Below, in pieces: positions 49,414-57,689 of a stretch of DNA of 64,000 bases (position 1 is its first letter; each line of letters opens with the position of its first letter). The notes beneath the pieces are model-generated. The model worked only from the letters and a program-made list of their open reading frames with translations, ran no database searches and was not told the origin of the DNA. This stretch comes from UBA11872 sp965198285. Its GTDB lineage: Bacteria > Chloroflexota > UBA11872. Position numbers and translations under genes: made by a program. The stretch spans positions 186,001 through 250,000 of the forward strand of contig OZ240251.1 of the NCBI GenBank assembly GCA_965198285.1. The letters run 5' to 3'.

Positions 49414-50334
49414 ATGAATGGCCCGGACTCCCCCGGCCGTGTGGTCGTCATCGGCACGGTCGGCATTGACGACATTGAGACGGCCCACACCAGCGTCACC
49501 GGCGTCCTTGGCGGGTCCGCCACCTACGCCTGCCTGGCCGCGCGCTGTTTCGCCCCCACCACCATGTCCAGCGTGGTCGGCCACGACTTTCCGGCCGCCC
49601 ACCGCGACTTGCTGACCCAGCACGACATCGATCTGAGCAGCCTCGAGACCGCCCAAGGCCTCACCTTCCGTTGGGGCGGACGCTACGCCGAGAACATGAA
49701 CGTGCGCGAAACCACCTTCGTCCATCTCAACGTGCTGGAGGATTTCGACCCCAAAGTTCCCCGGCACGCGGTTGCGGGATCGTTCGTGTTCTTGGGAAAC
49801 ACCGACCCGAGCATCCAGTTACGCGTGCTCGACCAGGTGGAAAACCCGCGCTTCGTGCTCGTCGACTCGATGGACTTCTGGATCGACGGCGACCGCGAGC
49901 AGGTGGCACGCGTGTTCGAGCGCTGCGACTGCGTCGTCCTGAACGATGAGGAAGTCCGGCTCTTCGGGGGCCACGACAACATTCCGCGCGCCGTGCGCAG
50001 AATTCTGGAACTCGGACCCACGTATGTTGTGGTCAAGCGCGGCGAGTTCGGCGCGGCGCTGGTCAGCGACCACGGTTGGTTCTTTGCACCGGCCTACCCG
50101 CTGGACGATGTGGTCGACCCCACCGGCGCCGGCGACGCCTTTGCCGGCGCCTTTCTGGGCAGCCTGGCCGCCGCCGGCTCAACCGACGAATCCGCACTCC
50201 GCCGAGCCGTAGTCTATGGAAGCGTGGCCGCGTCGTTTACAGTTGAGGCGTTCAGCGTCGAGCGCCTTGCTGGACTCACACGTCACGACATCGATTCGAG
50301 GTACGTTGAGTTCAGCGACTTTGCCGCGTTCTAG
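49414..50334 (+). CDS. PfkB-family (ribokinase-like) carbohydrate/nucleoside kinase
   Basis: 306 residues from ATG 49414; the frame is open upstream to 49216, but that would overlap mtnP. N-terminal IGTVGIDDIET and LGGSATYACLAA; the C-terminal catalytic motif is DPTGAGDAFAGAFLG with the base Asp near residue 239. Located between mtnP and ahcY, it could be an adenosine kinase removing adenosine formed by AhcY, or a kinase for a salvage intermediate; the sequence alone does not decide. Cytosolic. Confidence 0.9.
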   Translation: MNGPDSPGRVVVIGTVGIDDIETAHTSVTGVLGGSATYACLAARCFAPTTMSSVVGHDFPAAHRDLLTQHDIDLSSLETAQGLTFRWGGRYAENMNVRETTFVHLNVLEDFDPKVPRHAVAGSFVFLGNTDPSIQLRVLDQVENPRFVLVDSMDFWIDGDREQVARVFERCDCVVLNDEEVRLFGGHDNIPRAVRRILELGPTYVVVKRGEFGAALVSDHGWFFAPAYPLDDVVDPTGAGDAFAGAFLGSLAAAGSTDESALRRAVVYGSVAASFTVEAFSVERLAGLTRHDIDSRYVEFSDFAAF

Positions 50335-50363
50335 CTGCCAGCCCCAGGCCCGGAGGAATTTGT

Positions 50364-51635
50364 ATGGCCACGGCCCACAGCCAATCCGAAATCGCTGACG
50401 CCGCGCTTGCCGATGACGGCGTCCGCCGTATCGAGTGGGCGGACCAGTCCATGCCCGTGCTGGAAAGCATCCGGCGGCGCTTTGAACGGGAACGCCCGCT
50501 CGACGGACTTCGCATCGGGGCCTGCCTGCACGTGACCGCCGAGACCGCCAACCTCGTCCGCACCCTGCAGGCCGGCGGTGCCGAGCCTTCTCTCTGCGCC
50601 TCCAACCCGCTCAGCACCCAGGACGACGTGGCCGCCGCCCTCGTTCACGTCTACGGCGCGTCCACCTACGCCATCAACGGCGAAGACTCGGAGATCTATT
50701 ACGACCACATCGAGTCCGTGCTCAACGGTCGGCCCCATCTCACCACCGACGACGGCGCTGACCTGGTGTCCACCCTCCACACCAACCGCACGGACGTCAT
50801 TGATGGCGTCATGGGCGGCACCGAGGAAACCACCACCGGCGTGATCCGACTGCGGGCCATGGCCGCCGAGGGCGTGCTCAGATACCCCATCGTGGCCGTA
50901 AACGAGGCCATGACCAAGCACATGTTCGACAACCGCTACGGCACCGGGCAGTCCACGTTGGACGGCGTCGTGCGCGCCACCAACCTGCTGCTGGCTGGCC
51001 GTACCGTGGTGGTGGGTGGCTACGGCTGGTGCGGACGCGGCCTGGCCAGCCGAGCCTCCGGCATGGGCGCGCACATGATCGTGACCGAAGTCGATCCGGT
51101 CCGCGCGCTGGAAGCCGTGATGGACGGCTACCGCGTGATGCCCATGCAGGAGGCGGCCGCCGTGGGCGACGTGTTTATCACCGTCACCGGCGACAAGCAC
51201 GTGATCAATCGCTCGCACTTCGAAGTTATGAAGGACGGCGCGGTCCTGGCCAACTCCGGGCACTTCGACGTCGAAATCGACATTGAGGCCCTCGAGGAAA
51301 TGGCCGAGGACGTGAGTCAGGCCAGGCCATACGTGGACGAGTACCTCCTGCCCGGCGGGCGCCGTATCTATCTCCTCGCGCAGGGCCGCCTGATCAACCT
51401 GGCCGCCGCCGAGGGTCACCCCGCCAGCGTTATGGACATGAGCTTCGCCAATCAGGCCCTGGCACTGGAACACCTGGCCAAGAACGCGCAAAGCCTCGCC
51501 CCGGATGTCTACGATGTGTCCGCCGACATCGACCGCCAGGTCGCCACGGTGAAACTCGAGGCGATGGGCGTGGGCATCGACACCCTCACATCCGAGCAGG
51601 CCGCCTATTTGTCCGGCTGGCAGGAAGGCACGTAG
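50364..51635 (+). CDS. ahcY: S-adenosyl-L-homocysteine hydrolase
   Basis: 423 residues. Hydrolyses SAH to adenosine and homocysteine with tightly bound NAD. Conserved stretches: CLHVTAETANLVRTLQAGGA, SNPLSTQDDVAAALV, AVNEAMTKHMFDNRYGTGQS (catalytic Lys/Asp region), the NAD fold GGYGWCGRG near residue 218, and ITVTGDKHVI. The C-terminus ends GWQEGT rather than the eukaryote-type PxxYRY, as in many bacterial and archaeal short forms. A GGAGG site precedes the ATG. Confidence 0.95.
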   Translation: MATAHSQSEIADAALADDGVRRIEWADQSMPVLESIRRRFERERPLDGLRIGACLHVTAETANLVRTLQAGGAEPSLCASNPLSTQDDVAAALVHVYGASTYAINGEDSEIYYDHIESVLNGRPHLTTDDGADLVSTLHTNRTDVIDGVMGGTEETTTGVIRLRAMAAEGVLRYPIVAVNEAMTKHMFDNRYGTGQSTLDGVVRATNLLLAGRTVVVGGYGWCGRGLASRASGMGAHMIVTEVDPVRALEAVMDGYRVMPMQEAAAVGDVFITVTGDKHVINRSHFEVMKDGAVLANSGHFDVEIDIEALEEMAEDVSQARPYVDEYLLPGGRRIYLLAQGRLINLAAAEGHPASVMDMSFANQALALEHLAKNAQSLAPDVYDVSADIDRQVATVKLEAMGVGIDTLTSEQAAYLSGWQEGT

Positions 51636-51692
51636 CCGCGCAGGGGCGCGGTCGAACCGCGAACGCACGCATCGACATCATGGGAGAGCACC

Positions 51693-52925
51693 TTGAGTAG
51701 CACCTTCGCGCAGGCCGCCCGCCTGCTGTTCACGTCCGAGTCCGTCACGGAGGGTCACCCCGACAAGCTCTGCGACCAAGTCTCGGACGCGATTCTGGAC
51801 GCTTATCTGCGGGCCGATCCCAAGGCCCGCGTGGCCTGCGAGACCGCGGCCACCACCGGCCTCGTGCTCGTGCTCGGCGAGATCACCGCCGCCGGCGACA
51901 GCGTGGATATCCCCAAGATCGTGCGCCGCACGGTCGGCGAAATCGGCTACACCCACTCCGACCACGGCTTCGACGCTGAGACTTGCGGCGTTGCCGTCTC
52001 CGTCAAGGAACAGTCGGCCGACATCAAGATGGGCGTCGACGAGGCCCTTGAAGTGCGTGACCTGGACGGCGACTATGCCGAGGTCGAAGGGCTGGGCGCC
52101 GGCGATCAGGGAATGATGTACGGCTACGCTTGCGATGAGACGACGGAGCTCATGCCGGCGCCCATCGCGCTGGCCCATCGCGCCGCTCGCCGGCTGGCCG
52201 CCGTGCGCAAGGACGGCACGCTGCCCTGGCTGCGGCCCGACGGCAAGACGCAAGTCACAATTGAATACCGCTACGGGCAGCCCGCCCGCGTCGACACCGT
52301 GGCCATCGCCGCGCAGCACGACGCCGACGTCGGCACCGAAACCATCGAGCGTGAGTTGGTCGAAAAAGTAATCCGCGAAACCGTCCCATCCGAGTGGATC
52401 GACGCCAACACCCGCTTCATCGTCAACGGCACCGGCCGCTTCGTGATCGGCGGTCCCATGGGCGACGCCGGCCTCACCGGGCGCAAGATCATCGTCGACA
52501 CCTACGGCGGCATGGCCCGCCACGGCGGCGGCGCGTTCTCGGGCAAGGACCCAACCAAGGTCGACCGCTCGGCTAACTACGCCGCCCGCTGGGTCGCCAA
52601 GAACGTCGTGGCGGCCGGCCTGGCCCAACGCTTCGAACTGCAGTTGGCCTACGTGATCGGCAAGGCCGAACCTGTCTCCGTGAACATCGAGACCTTCGGC
52701 ACCGGCGCCGTGCCGGACAGCGACATCGAGGCGGCTGTCCTCCAGGTCTTCGATCTCCGCCCGGGGGTCATCATTCGCGACCTCACCCTGCGCCGTCCGC
52801 TCTATCGACAGGTGGCCGCCTACGGCCACTTCGGCCGCGACGATCTGGCCGACGTCCCCTGGGAACAAACCAACCGCGCCGCCGACCTCGCCCGCCTCTG
52901 CGCGGTGGAGGCCGCAGCAGGCTAA
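51693..52925 (+). CDS. metK: S-adenosylmethionine synthetase
   Basis: 410 residues from TTG 51693, with GGGAGAG at 51682 supporting this start. Forms SAM from methionine and ATP. Motifs: FTSESVTEGHPDKLCDQVSD, ADIKMGVDE (a shorter variant of the loop), GAGDQGMMYGYA with the P-loop-like GDQG, KTQVTIEYR, and the C-terminal GGAFSGKDPTKVDRSANYAA. Last gene of the mtnA-mtnP-pfkB-ahcY-metK run. Confidence 0.96.
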   Translation: MSSTFAQAARLLFTSESVTEGHPDKLCDQVSDAILDAYLRADPKARVACETAATTGLVLVLGEITAAGDSVDIPKIVRRTVGEIGYTHSDHGFDAETCGVAVSVKEQSADIKMGVDEALEVRDLDGDYAEVEGLGAGDQGMMYGYACDETTELMPAPIALAHRAARRLAAVRKDGTLPWLRPDGKTQVTIEYRYGQPARVDTVAIAAQHDADVGTETIERELVEKVIRETVPSEWIDANTRFIVNGTGRFVIGGPMGDAGLTGRKIIVDTYGGMARHGGGAFSGKDPTKVDRSANYAARWVAKNVVAAGLAQRFELQLAYVIGKAEPVSVNIETFGTGAVPDSDIEAAVLQVFDLRPGVIIRDLTLRRPLYRQVAAYGHFGRDDLADVPWEQTNRAADLARLCAVEAAAG

Positions 52926-53016
52926 ATCTCGATCCCGCGTTGCGCGCTGGGTGGAGAGGCCCACAGGCCGCACCGCATAATGGCCGCTCACCCTGTCTTG
53001 CCGAAGGACCCTGGCC

Positions 53017-53943
53017 ATGAGCGTGTTCACGATCGACGTCTTGCAGTCCCGCCGCATGGTGCGTTGGGGCGGACGCTTCATCACGGGGTTCAGTCAGGGG
53101 CACACGCGCAACTACCTCTATCCCGTCTACACCCCTGCAGGTCAGGCCGTCACCGACGAAACGCCGGTGGACCACCCGCACCACCGCTCCATCTGGATCG
53201 CCGCCGAAGAGGTCAACGGCTACAACTTCTACGTCGAAAGCGCCTACGGCGGCCGCACCGCCGGCGCAATCCGGGAAATCGACGCCTCCTGGGAGCAACT
53301 GGCCGCCGACAAGCTACTCGTAACGCAAACCCTCGAATGGCGCGGGGCTCCCGACTGGAGCGACCGCGACGGCCGACTCATGCTGGTCGAAACCCGCACC
53401 ACCGATATCCAGCCCGGCGAAGTCTCCAACCTGCTCACCATCAGATCCCAGCTCGTCCCTGGCGGCGGCCCCTCCGCTCCTGCCGGACTCCTCGCCGACG
53501 GCACCCCGCTCCCCGGCAAGCCTGTCGCCGGTTCCGCTAAGTCCCCGGGCAGCGTCACCATCGGGCCCACCAAGCACAGCTACTACGGCGTCCGCCTGGC
53601 CGACCGCCTCCACGTCACCCACGACGGCGTCATCAAGGACTCCGAAGGCCGCACCAACGAGGCCGAAATCTTCGATCAGGCCGCCGACTGGGTGGACGCC
53701 CACGGCCCCATGGCCTTCGACAAGATCGCCGGTGTAGGTGTCCTGCCGGACGCCTCGTTTGACGGCGCTCCCTGGTTCGTCCGCGACTACGGCTCCATCT
53801 GCGTCAGCACCATGCGCGACCAGGCCGTCGAGATCACCGCCGAGCAGCCCTGGGACCAGACCGTGCGCTTCGTCATCCACGACGGCGACCACGAGGACGC
53901 CGACATCGCCGGCGAGTTCCAGCGCTTCCGAGCGGGCGAATAG
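53017..53943 (+). CDS. DUF6807 (PmoA-like) family protein
   Basis: 308 residues, mostly beta. The family signature PVDHPHHRSIWIAAEEVNG lies near residue 47, followed by GYNFYVESAYGG and a C-terminal SYYGVRLADRLHVTHDG. Proteins annotated as methane-oxygenase PmoA in this family are unrelated to particulate methane monooxygenase; they occur with sugar-catabolic genes in planctomycetes and Chloroflexota and may be carbohydrate-active. Cytosolic by lack of a signal peptide. Confidence 0.8.
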   Translation: MSVFTIDVLQSRRMVRWGGRFITGFSQGHTRNYLYPVYTPAGQAVTDETPVDHPHHRSIWIAAEEVNGYNFYVESAYGGRTAGAIREIDASWEQLAADKLLVTQTLEWRGAPDWSDRDGRLMLVETRTTDIQPGEVSNLLTIRSQLVPGGGPSAPAGLLADGTPLPGKPVAGSAKSPGSVTIGPTKHSYYGVRLADRLHVTHDGVIKDSEGRTNEAEIFDQAADWVDAHGPMAFDKIAGVGVLPDASFDGAPWFVRDYGSICVSTMRDQAVEITAEQPWDQTVRFVIHDGDHEDADIAGEFQRFRAGE

Positions 53944-53980
53944 TTGGCGCGTGCCCGCAGCCTTCACGCCGGCCTTTCCT

Positions 53981-54011
53981 CCGTCATTCCCGCGAAAGCG
54001 GAAATTCACCC
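53981..54011. repeat. Dispersed CGTCATTCCCGCGAAAGCGG-type repeat
   Basis: The plus strand reads CGTCATTCCCGCGAAAGCGG followed by AAATTCACCC, close to a widespread bacterial intergenic repeat (TCATTCCCGCG...CGGGAAT). It lies between the DUF6807 and radical-SAM genes. A single copy was noticed in the window. Confidence 0.55.
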
Positions 54012-54131
54012 CCACCTGCCAGCGCCACTCCCCAGCCCGCCAAGCCCTCTCGGAGAACAAAGCGGAGCACGACCGCGCGATTGCGTTTGTAGGGTCAACA
54101 GCCCTTGGGTAGCTTTGGCTAGTCGATCCTG

Positions 54132-55946
54132 ATGCCCCCGCCCCTACCTGTGCCTGCCCATACGACCGTCCACTTCGAGCACCTGCTCGATAGCGTCACC
54201 AAACCCGCCCAGTACCTGGCGGGCGAGCACAACGCGCGCCAGAAGGATTGGGACGCGGCGCAGACGCGTTTGGCGCTCTGTTTCCCGGACGCCTACGAGA
54301 TCGGCATGTCCAACCTGGCAATGGGCCTGCTCTACGAACTTGTCAACGACGACACTCCCCACCTCTGCGACCGCTGCTTCACGCCCTTGCCGGATATGGC
54401 CGACACCATGCGGGCGAACGGACTACCGCTGTGGGGTTGGGAATCACGCCGCCCCCTGCGCGACTTCCACATCCTCGGCTTCTCCATGAGCTACGAGAGC
54501 GGCAACACCAACGTCCTGGAGATGCTGGACCTGGCCGACATTCCCATCGAGCGCGTCGACCGCTCCGACCACGATCCAATCGTCCTGGGCGGCGGCTCGG
54601 CCGTATCCAACCCTGAGCCCATGGCCGACTTCTTCGACCTGATCGCGGTCGGCGAAGGCGAGGATCTCCTGCAACAGGTGCTGAACCTGCACGCCGAGTT
54701 CGACCGTTCACAGCCCGGCTGGCGCGATGCATTCATCGCCGCCTGCGCCCGCACCATCCCCGGCATGTACGCGCCCGGCCTCTACGAGCCCCAATACGCC
54801 GAGGACGGCGCCTTTCTTGGTCACCAGCAGCTGCGGGACGACCTGCCGGAGCGCATCAAGCGCCAGTACGTCGACATCGACGTCTACAGCGGGCCCCGCC
54901 GCCCCGTTGTGCCCAATACCGGCGTGGTGCACGACCGGATCGCCGTGGAACTGGACCGCGGCTGCGCCCGCGCCTGCCGCTTCTGCCAGGCCGGGTATCT
55001 CTACCGTCCGGTCCGTCACCGCAGCAAGGACCTCGTGAAGAACGCGGTCGACCGCTGTTTGACCGCCACGGGCCAGAGCGAGGTCTCGCTGCTCTCCCTC
55101 AACGCCGTCGACTACAAGGGACTGGATGGCGTCATTACCGACGTCTACGACTCCGCGGAGGAATACGTCCGCGTGTCTATCCCCTCCACCCGCGTCGAGA
55201 CCTTCAACGTCGACGTGGCGGACGCGCTGCAACGCGGCGGCAAGCGCGGCGGCAGCCTCACCTTCGCGCCCGAAGCGGCCACCTCGCGTATGCGCCGGGT
55301 TATCAACAAGGAAATCTCGGACGAGGATCTGCTGGAAACCTGCGACATGGCCTTCCAGCGCGGCTTCCGCACCATCAAGCTCTACTTCATGATCGGCCAG
55401 CCCACCGAAACCATCGAAGATGCCCAGGCCATCGCCCACCTGGCCAACCGGGTCATGGCCGTGGGCCGCCGCCACCACGGCAACCGCGCCAAGGTCAACG
55501 TCACCGTCTCCACCTTCATCCCCAAGCCCTTCACGCCCTTCCAATGGCACCCGCAGGACCGCAGCGACGCCATTCGCGCCAAGCAGCAGGCCTGCTTCCG
55601 GATCGCCCGCGACCGCAACATTCACCTCATGTGGCACGACCCCCAGGAAAGCCACATCGAGGCCCTGCTGGCCCTAGGCGACCGGCGAGTCGGCCGCGCC
55701 ATCAAGGGCGCCTGGGAACGCGGCTGCCGCTTCGACGGCTGGAGCGAGCATCTCGTCCCGGCGCGTTGGTACGAGGCGATCGAGGCGGCCGGGCTGGACC
55801 TGGACTGGTACATCCACCGCCAACGCGATCCCGACGAACCCCTGCCCTGGGACCTCGTGGACATCTTCGTCAGCAAGCGCATGCTGAAGCGCGAATACCA
55901 GCGCGCCCTCGCCGACGCGGCGAAAGAACCAGCACACGCCGCCTAG
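54132..55946 (+). CDS. B12-binding/radical SAM protein (TIGR03960 family)
   Basis: 604 residues. The N-terminal ~230 residues form a B12-binding-like domain (CFPDAYEIGMSNLAMGLLY, GFSMSYESGNTNVLEML, VLGGGSAVSNPEPMADFFD). The radical SAM core carries the [4Fe-4S] cysteines in RGCARACRFCQAGYLYRP near residue 277, then SLLSLNAVDYKGL, GGSLTFAPEAATSRMRRVIN and KLYFMIGQPTETIED. The family usually precedes a DUF2344 gene; none is seen here. The function is unknown, and an RNA or tRNA modification role has been suggested for relatives. Confidence 0.92.
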   Translation: MPPPLPVPAHTTVHFEHLLDSVTKPAQYLAGEHNARQKDWDAAQTRLALCFPDAYEIGMSNLAMGLLYELVNDDTPHLCDRCFTPLPDMADTMRANGLPLWGWESRRPLRDFHILGFSMSYESGNTNVLEMLDLADIPIERVDRSDHDPIVLGGGSAVSNPEPMADFFDLIAVGEGEDLLQQVLNLHAEFDRSQPGWRDAFIAACARTIPGMYAPGLYEPQYAEDGAFLGHQQLRDDLPERIKRQYVDIDVYSGPRRPVVPNTGVVHDRIAVELDRGCARACRFCQAGYLYRPVRHRSKDLVKNAVDRCLTATGQSEVSLLSLNAVDYKGLDGVITDVYDSAEEYVRVSIPSTRVETFNVDVADALQRGGKRGGSLTFAPEAATSRMRRVINKEISDEDLLETCDMAFQRGFRTIKLYFMIGQPTETIEDAQAIAHLANRVMAVGRRHHGNRAKVNVTVSTFIPKPFTPFQWHPQDRSDAIRAKQQACFRIARDRNIHLMWHDPQESHIEALLALGDRRVGRAIKGAWERGCRFDGWSEHLVPARWYEAIEAAGLDLDWYIHRQRDPDEPLPWDLVDIFVSKRMLKREYQRALADAAKEPAHAA

Positions 55947-56212
55947 CTCTACCGGTGGGAAGGGGCTGGCCGGATGGCCCGCACCATTGGGCGGCCGAGG
56001 GCAGGCGCCTCTGCTACCAGGACCTGAACGGAGGCGAAAAGCGGACCGACGATCATCAAGCCCGAGGCATGGCCGCACGCCTCTGCGCGATTGACCCATC
56101 GCCGCTATTGCACGCTCTCAAGTACAATCTCGAAGGCGTGGGCGGTCGCCAATCAACTGGTCTCCGTCGCCCGAATCGAGGGCAAAGGGGGACCCCGCAC
56201 ACGGAGGATCCA

Positions 56213-56674
56213 ATGACGGAGGCGACGGCCGTAGACTCCACCCCGGCAACGCAAGCGGATATCGCTGCGCTTCGAACGGATGTCGATACGCTTCGGACCG
56301 ATGTCGACCAACAGTTCGTGGATCTGGCAACCGACATCAACGCGCTCTTTCAGCAGGCTGAGGATCGCCAAGACGCCGCCCTTAGGGCCATCGACGCCCG
56401 ATTTGACGGCACCCATCAGTTGATTGACACGCGATTCGGGGAAAATCGTGCGTATATTGACGGACGTTTTGAGGAGCACCGGCAGGCTATCGACGCGCGC
56501 TTCGAGGAAAATCGTGCGTATATTGATGGACGCTTTGACGAACACCAGCAAGCAATCGACGCGCGCTTCGAGGAAAACCGTCGGACTATTGACGCGCAAC
56601 TTGAAGGCCTTGCTGATGGTGTCAATCGATTGCTCGACCATCAGGGCTTGCCTCGAGTCGGCGGACACGACTAG
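56213..56674 (+). CDS. Coiled-coil protein with 22-residue repeats
   Basis: 153 residues from ATG 56213, preceded by GGAGG. After an N-terminal heptad stretch (ATQADIAALRTDVDTLRTDV), residues ~72-131 consist of 22-residue repeats (ARFEENRAYIDGRFDEHQQA type) encoded by a 66-bp tandem repeat. No enzyme motif. Similar short coiled-coil proteins are often accessory or structural; no partner is evident from the neighbours. Confidence 0.7.
   Translation: MTEATAVDSTPATQADIAALRTDVDTLRTDVDQQFVDLATDINALFQQAEDRQDAALRAIDARFDGTHQLIDTRFGENRAYIDGRFEEHRQAIDARFEENRAYIDGRFDEHQQAIDARFEENRRTIDAQLEGLADGVNRLLDHQGLPRVGGHD
56426..56610 (+). repeat. 66-bp tandem repeat within the coiled-coil gene
   Basis: Units begin at 56426, 56492 and 56558 (exact 66-base steps), the last one partial. 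They share GAAAATCGTGCGTATATTGA or close variants. The period is a multiple of three, so copy-number change would alter coiled-coil length without breaking the frame. Confidence 0.8.
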
Positions 56675-56759
56675 CTGAGGATTGCCGAAGCGGCCAACAG
56701 GCAGCCGGGTGGCTCAACACCGTATCTAGACTCAGGTAAGGCTGCGTCCCGACCGGCCG

Positions 56760-57608
56760 TCACCCCCGCGCCGGTTCGCTCATCTCCTCCCGCGCCTTTG
56801 CCACCAACCCCGGCAAGCGGTCGTCGTTCGCCATGCGCTGTTCCAGATGCACCATCCGGTCCGGACCGGCCGTCCTGACCATCGCTTCGCCGTAGGCGCT
56901 CTCCGCCCAGAACCGCACTAGCGAGGCGATATCGTTGCGCAACGTGTCCAGGTCGTCGTCGTCGAACCGCTCGGCCACGTTGATCGTGAACATGCGCCGC
57001 CGCGTGCCTCCGCCGTACGACGCGTGCTTCAGGTCCTGGTTGAACATGATCAGGTCGCCCGGCTGCGTCTCCAGCGCCACCGCCGGCACCTCCGGACCGG
57101 AAACCCCAAGCGCGTCCTGGGTTTGGTCCATCCGGCTACCGCCCATCACCTTATGCAACGCGTTTGCATAGCCGTCGCGCCTATGGTGGCTGCCCGGAAT
57201 CACGCGAAGGCAGCCGGAATCGCGCGTGACGGGGTCCAGGTAAAACGCGAACTTCAGAAACCGGTACTTCGTTCGCGCAAACCCGTCGGAATGCCAGCGC
57301 GTATCGCCCACGTAGAAATTGCCGTCGCTGGTCTCATAGTTGTAGTCGTCTCCCAGCAGCGCCGAGGCCACCCCGTCGATCCGCGGGTCGTCAAGCAGCG
57401 CGCTCAGGTACGCGCTCTGATCGATGAACGGCACGAAGGCCGACCGCTGCTTGTGGTCGTGCTCCCGCCCTTCGTGGCCGCCCCCGCGCTCCGCCCAGAC
57501 CCGCTCAAACTCCTCGCTGATCGCCTCCGCCTCGTCCGCAAACGCTCCCGGAAAACTCAGATACCCAAACGTCTCAAAAAACCGCACCTGCTGCTCTGAA
57601 AGCTGCAT
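56760..57608 (-). CDS. Phytanoyl-CoA dioxygenase (PhyH)-family Fe(II)/2-oxoglutarate oxygenase
   Basis: 282 residues. The N-terminal VRFFETFGYLSFPGAF is typical of PhyH. The iron-binding HxD is WHSDGF near residue 105, the distal His lies in LKHASYGGG, and the 2-oxoglutarate-binding Arg in GTRRRMFTINVAERF. Substrate unknown; the family hydroxylates many small metabolites and is often amplified in SAR202-like genomes. Cytosolic. Confidence 0.88.
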   Translation of the reverse strand: MQLSEQQVRFFETFGYLSFPGAFADEAEAISEEFERVWAERGGGHEGREHDHKQRSAFVPFIDQSAYLSALLDDPRIDGVASALLGDDYNYETSDGNFYVGDTRWHSDGFARTKYRFLKFAFYLDPVTRDSGCLRVIPGSHHRRDGYANALHKVMGGSRMDQTQDALGVSGPEVPAVALETQPGDLIMFNQDLKHASYGGGTRRRMFTINVAERFDDDDLDTLRNDIASLVRFWAESAYGEAMVRTAGPDRMVHLEQRMANDDRLPGLVAKAREEMSEPARG

Positions 57609-57689
57609 GCCACCAACCTGCCGCGCCTGGAGTGGTGCCGCATCCAGTCTAGGCTCGCCTCCGCCCGCCGGCAGACGGCACTTCCGAGA

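Noticed and set aside
50331..53084. Minus-strand frames of 445 and 468 residues
   Set aside because: Antisense to ahcY and metK, both unmistakable enzymes.
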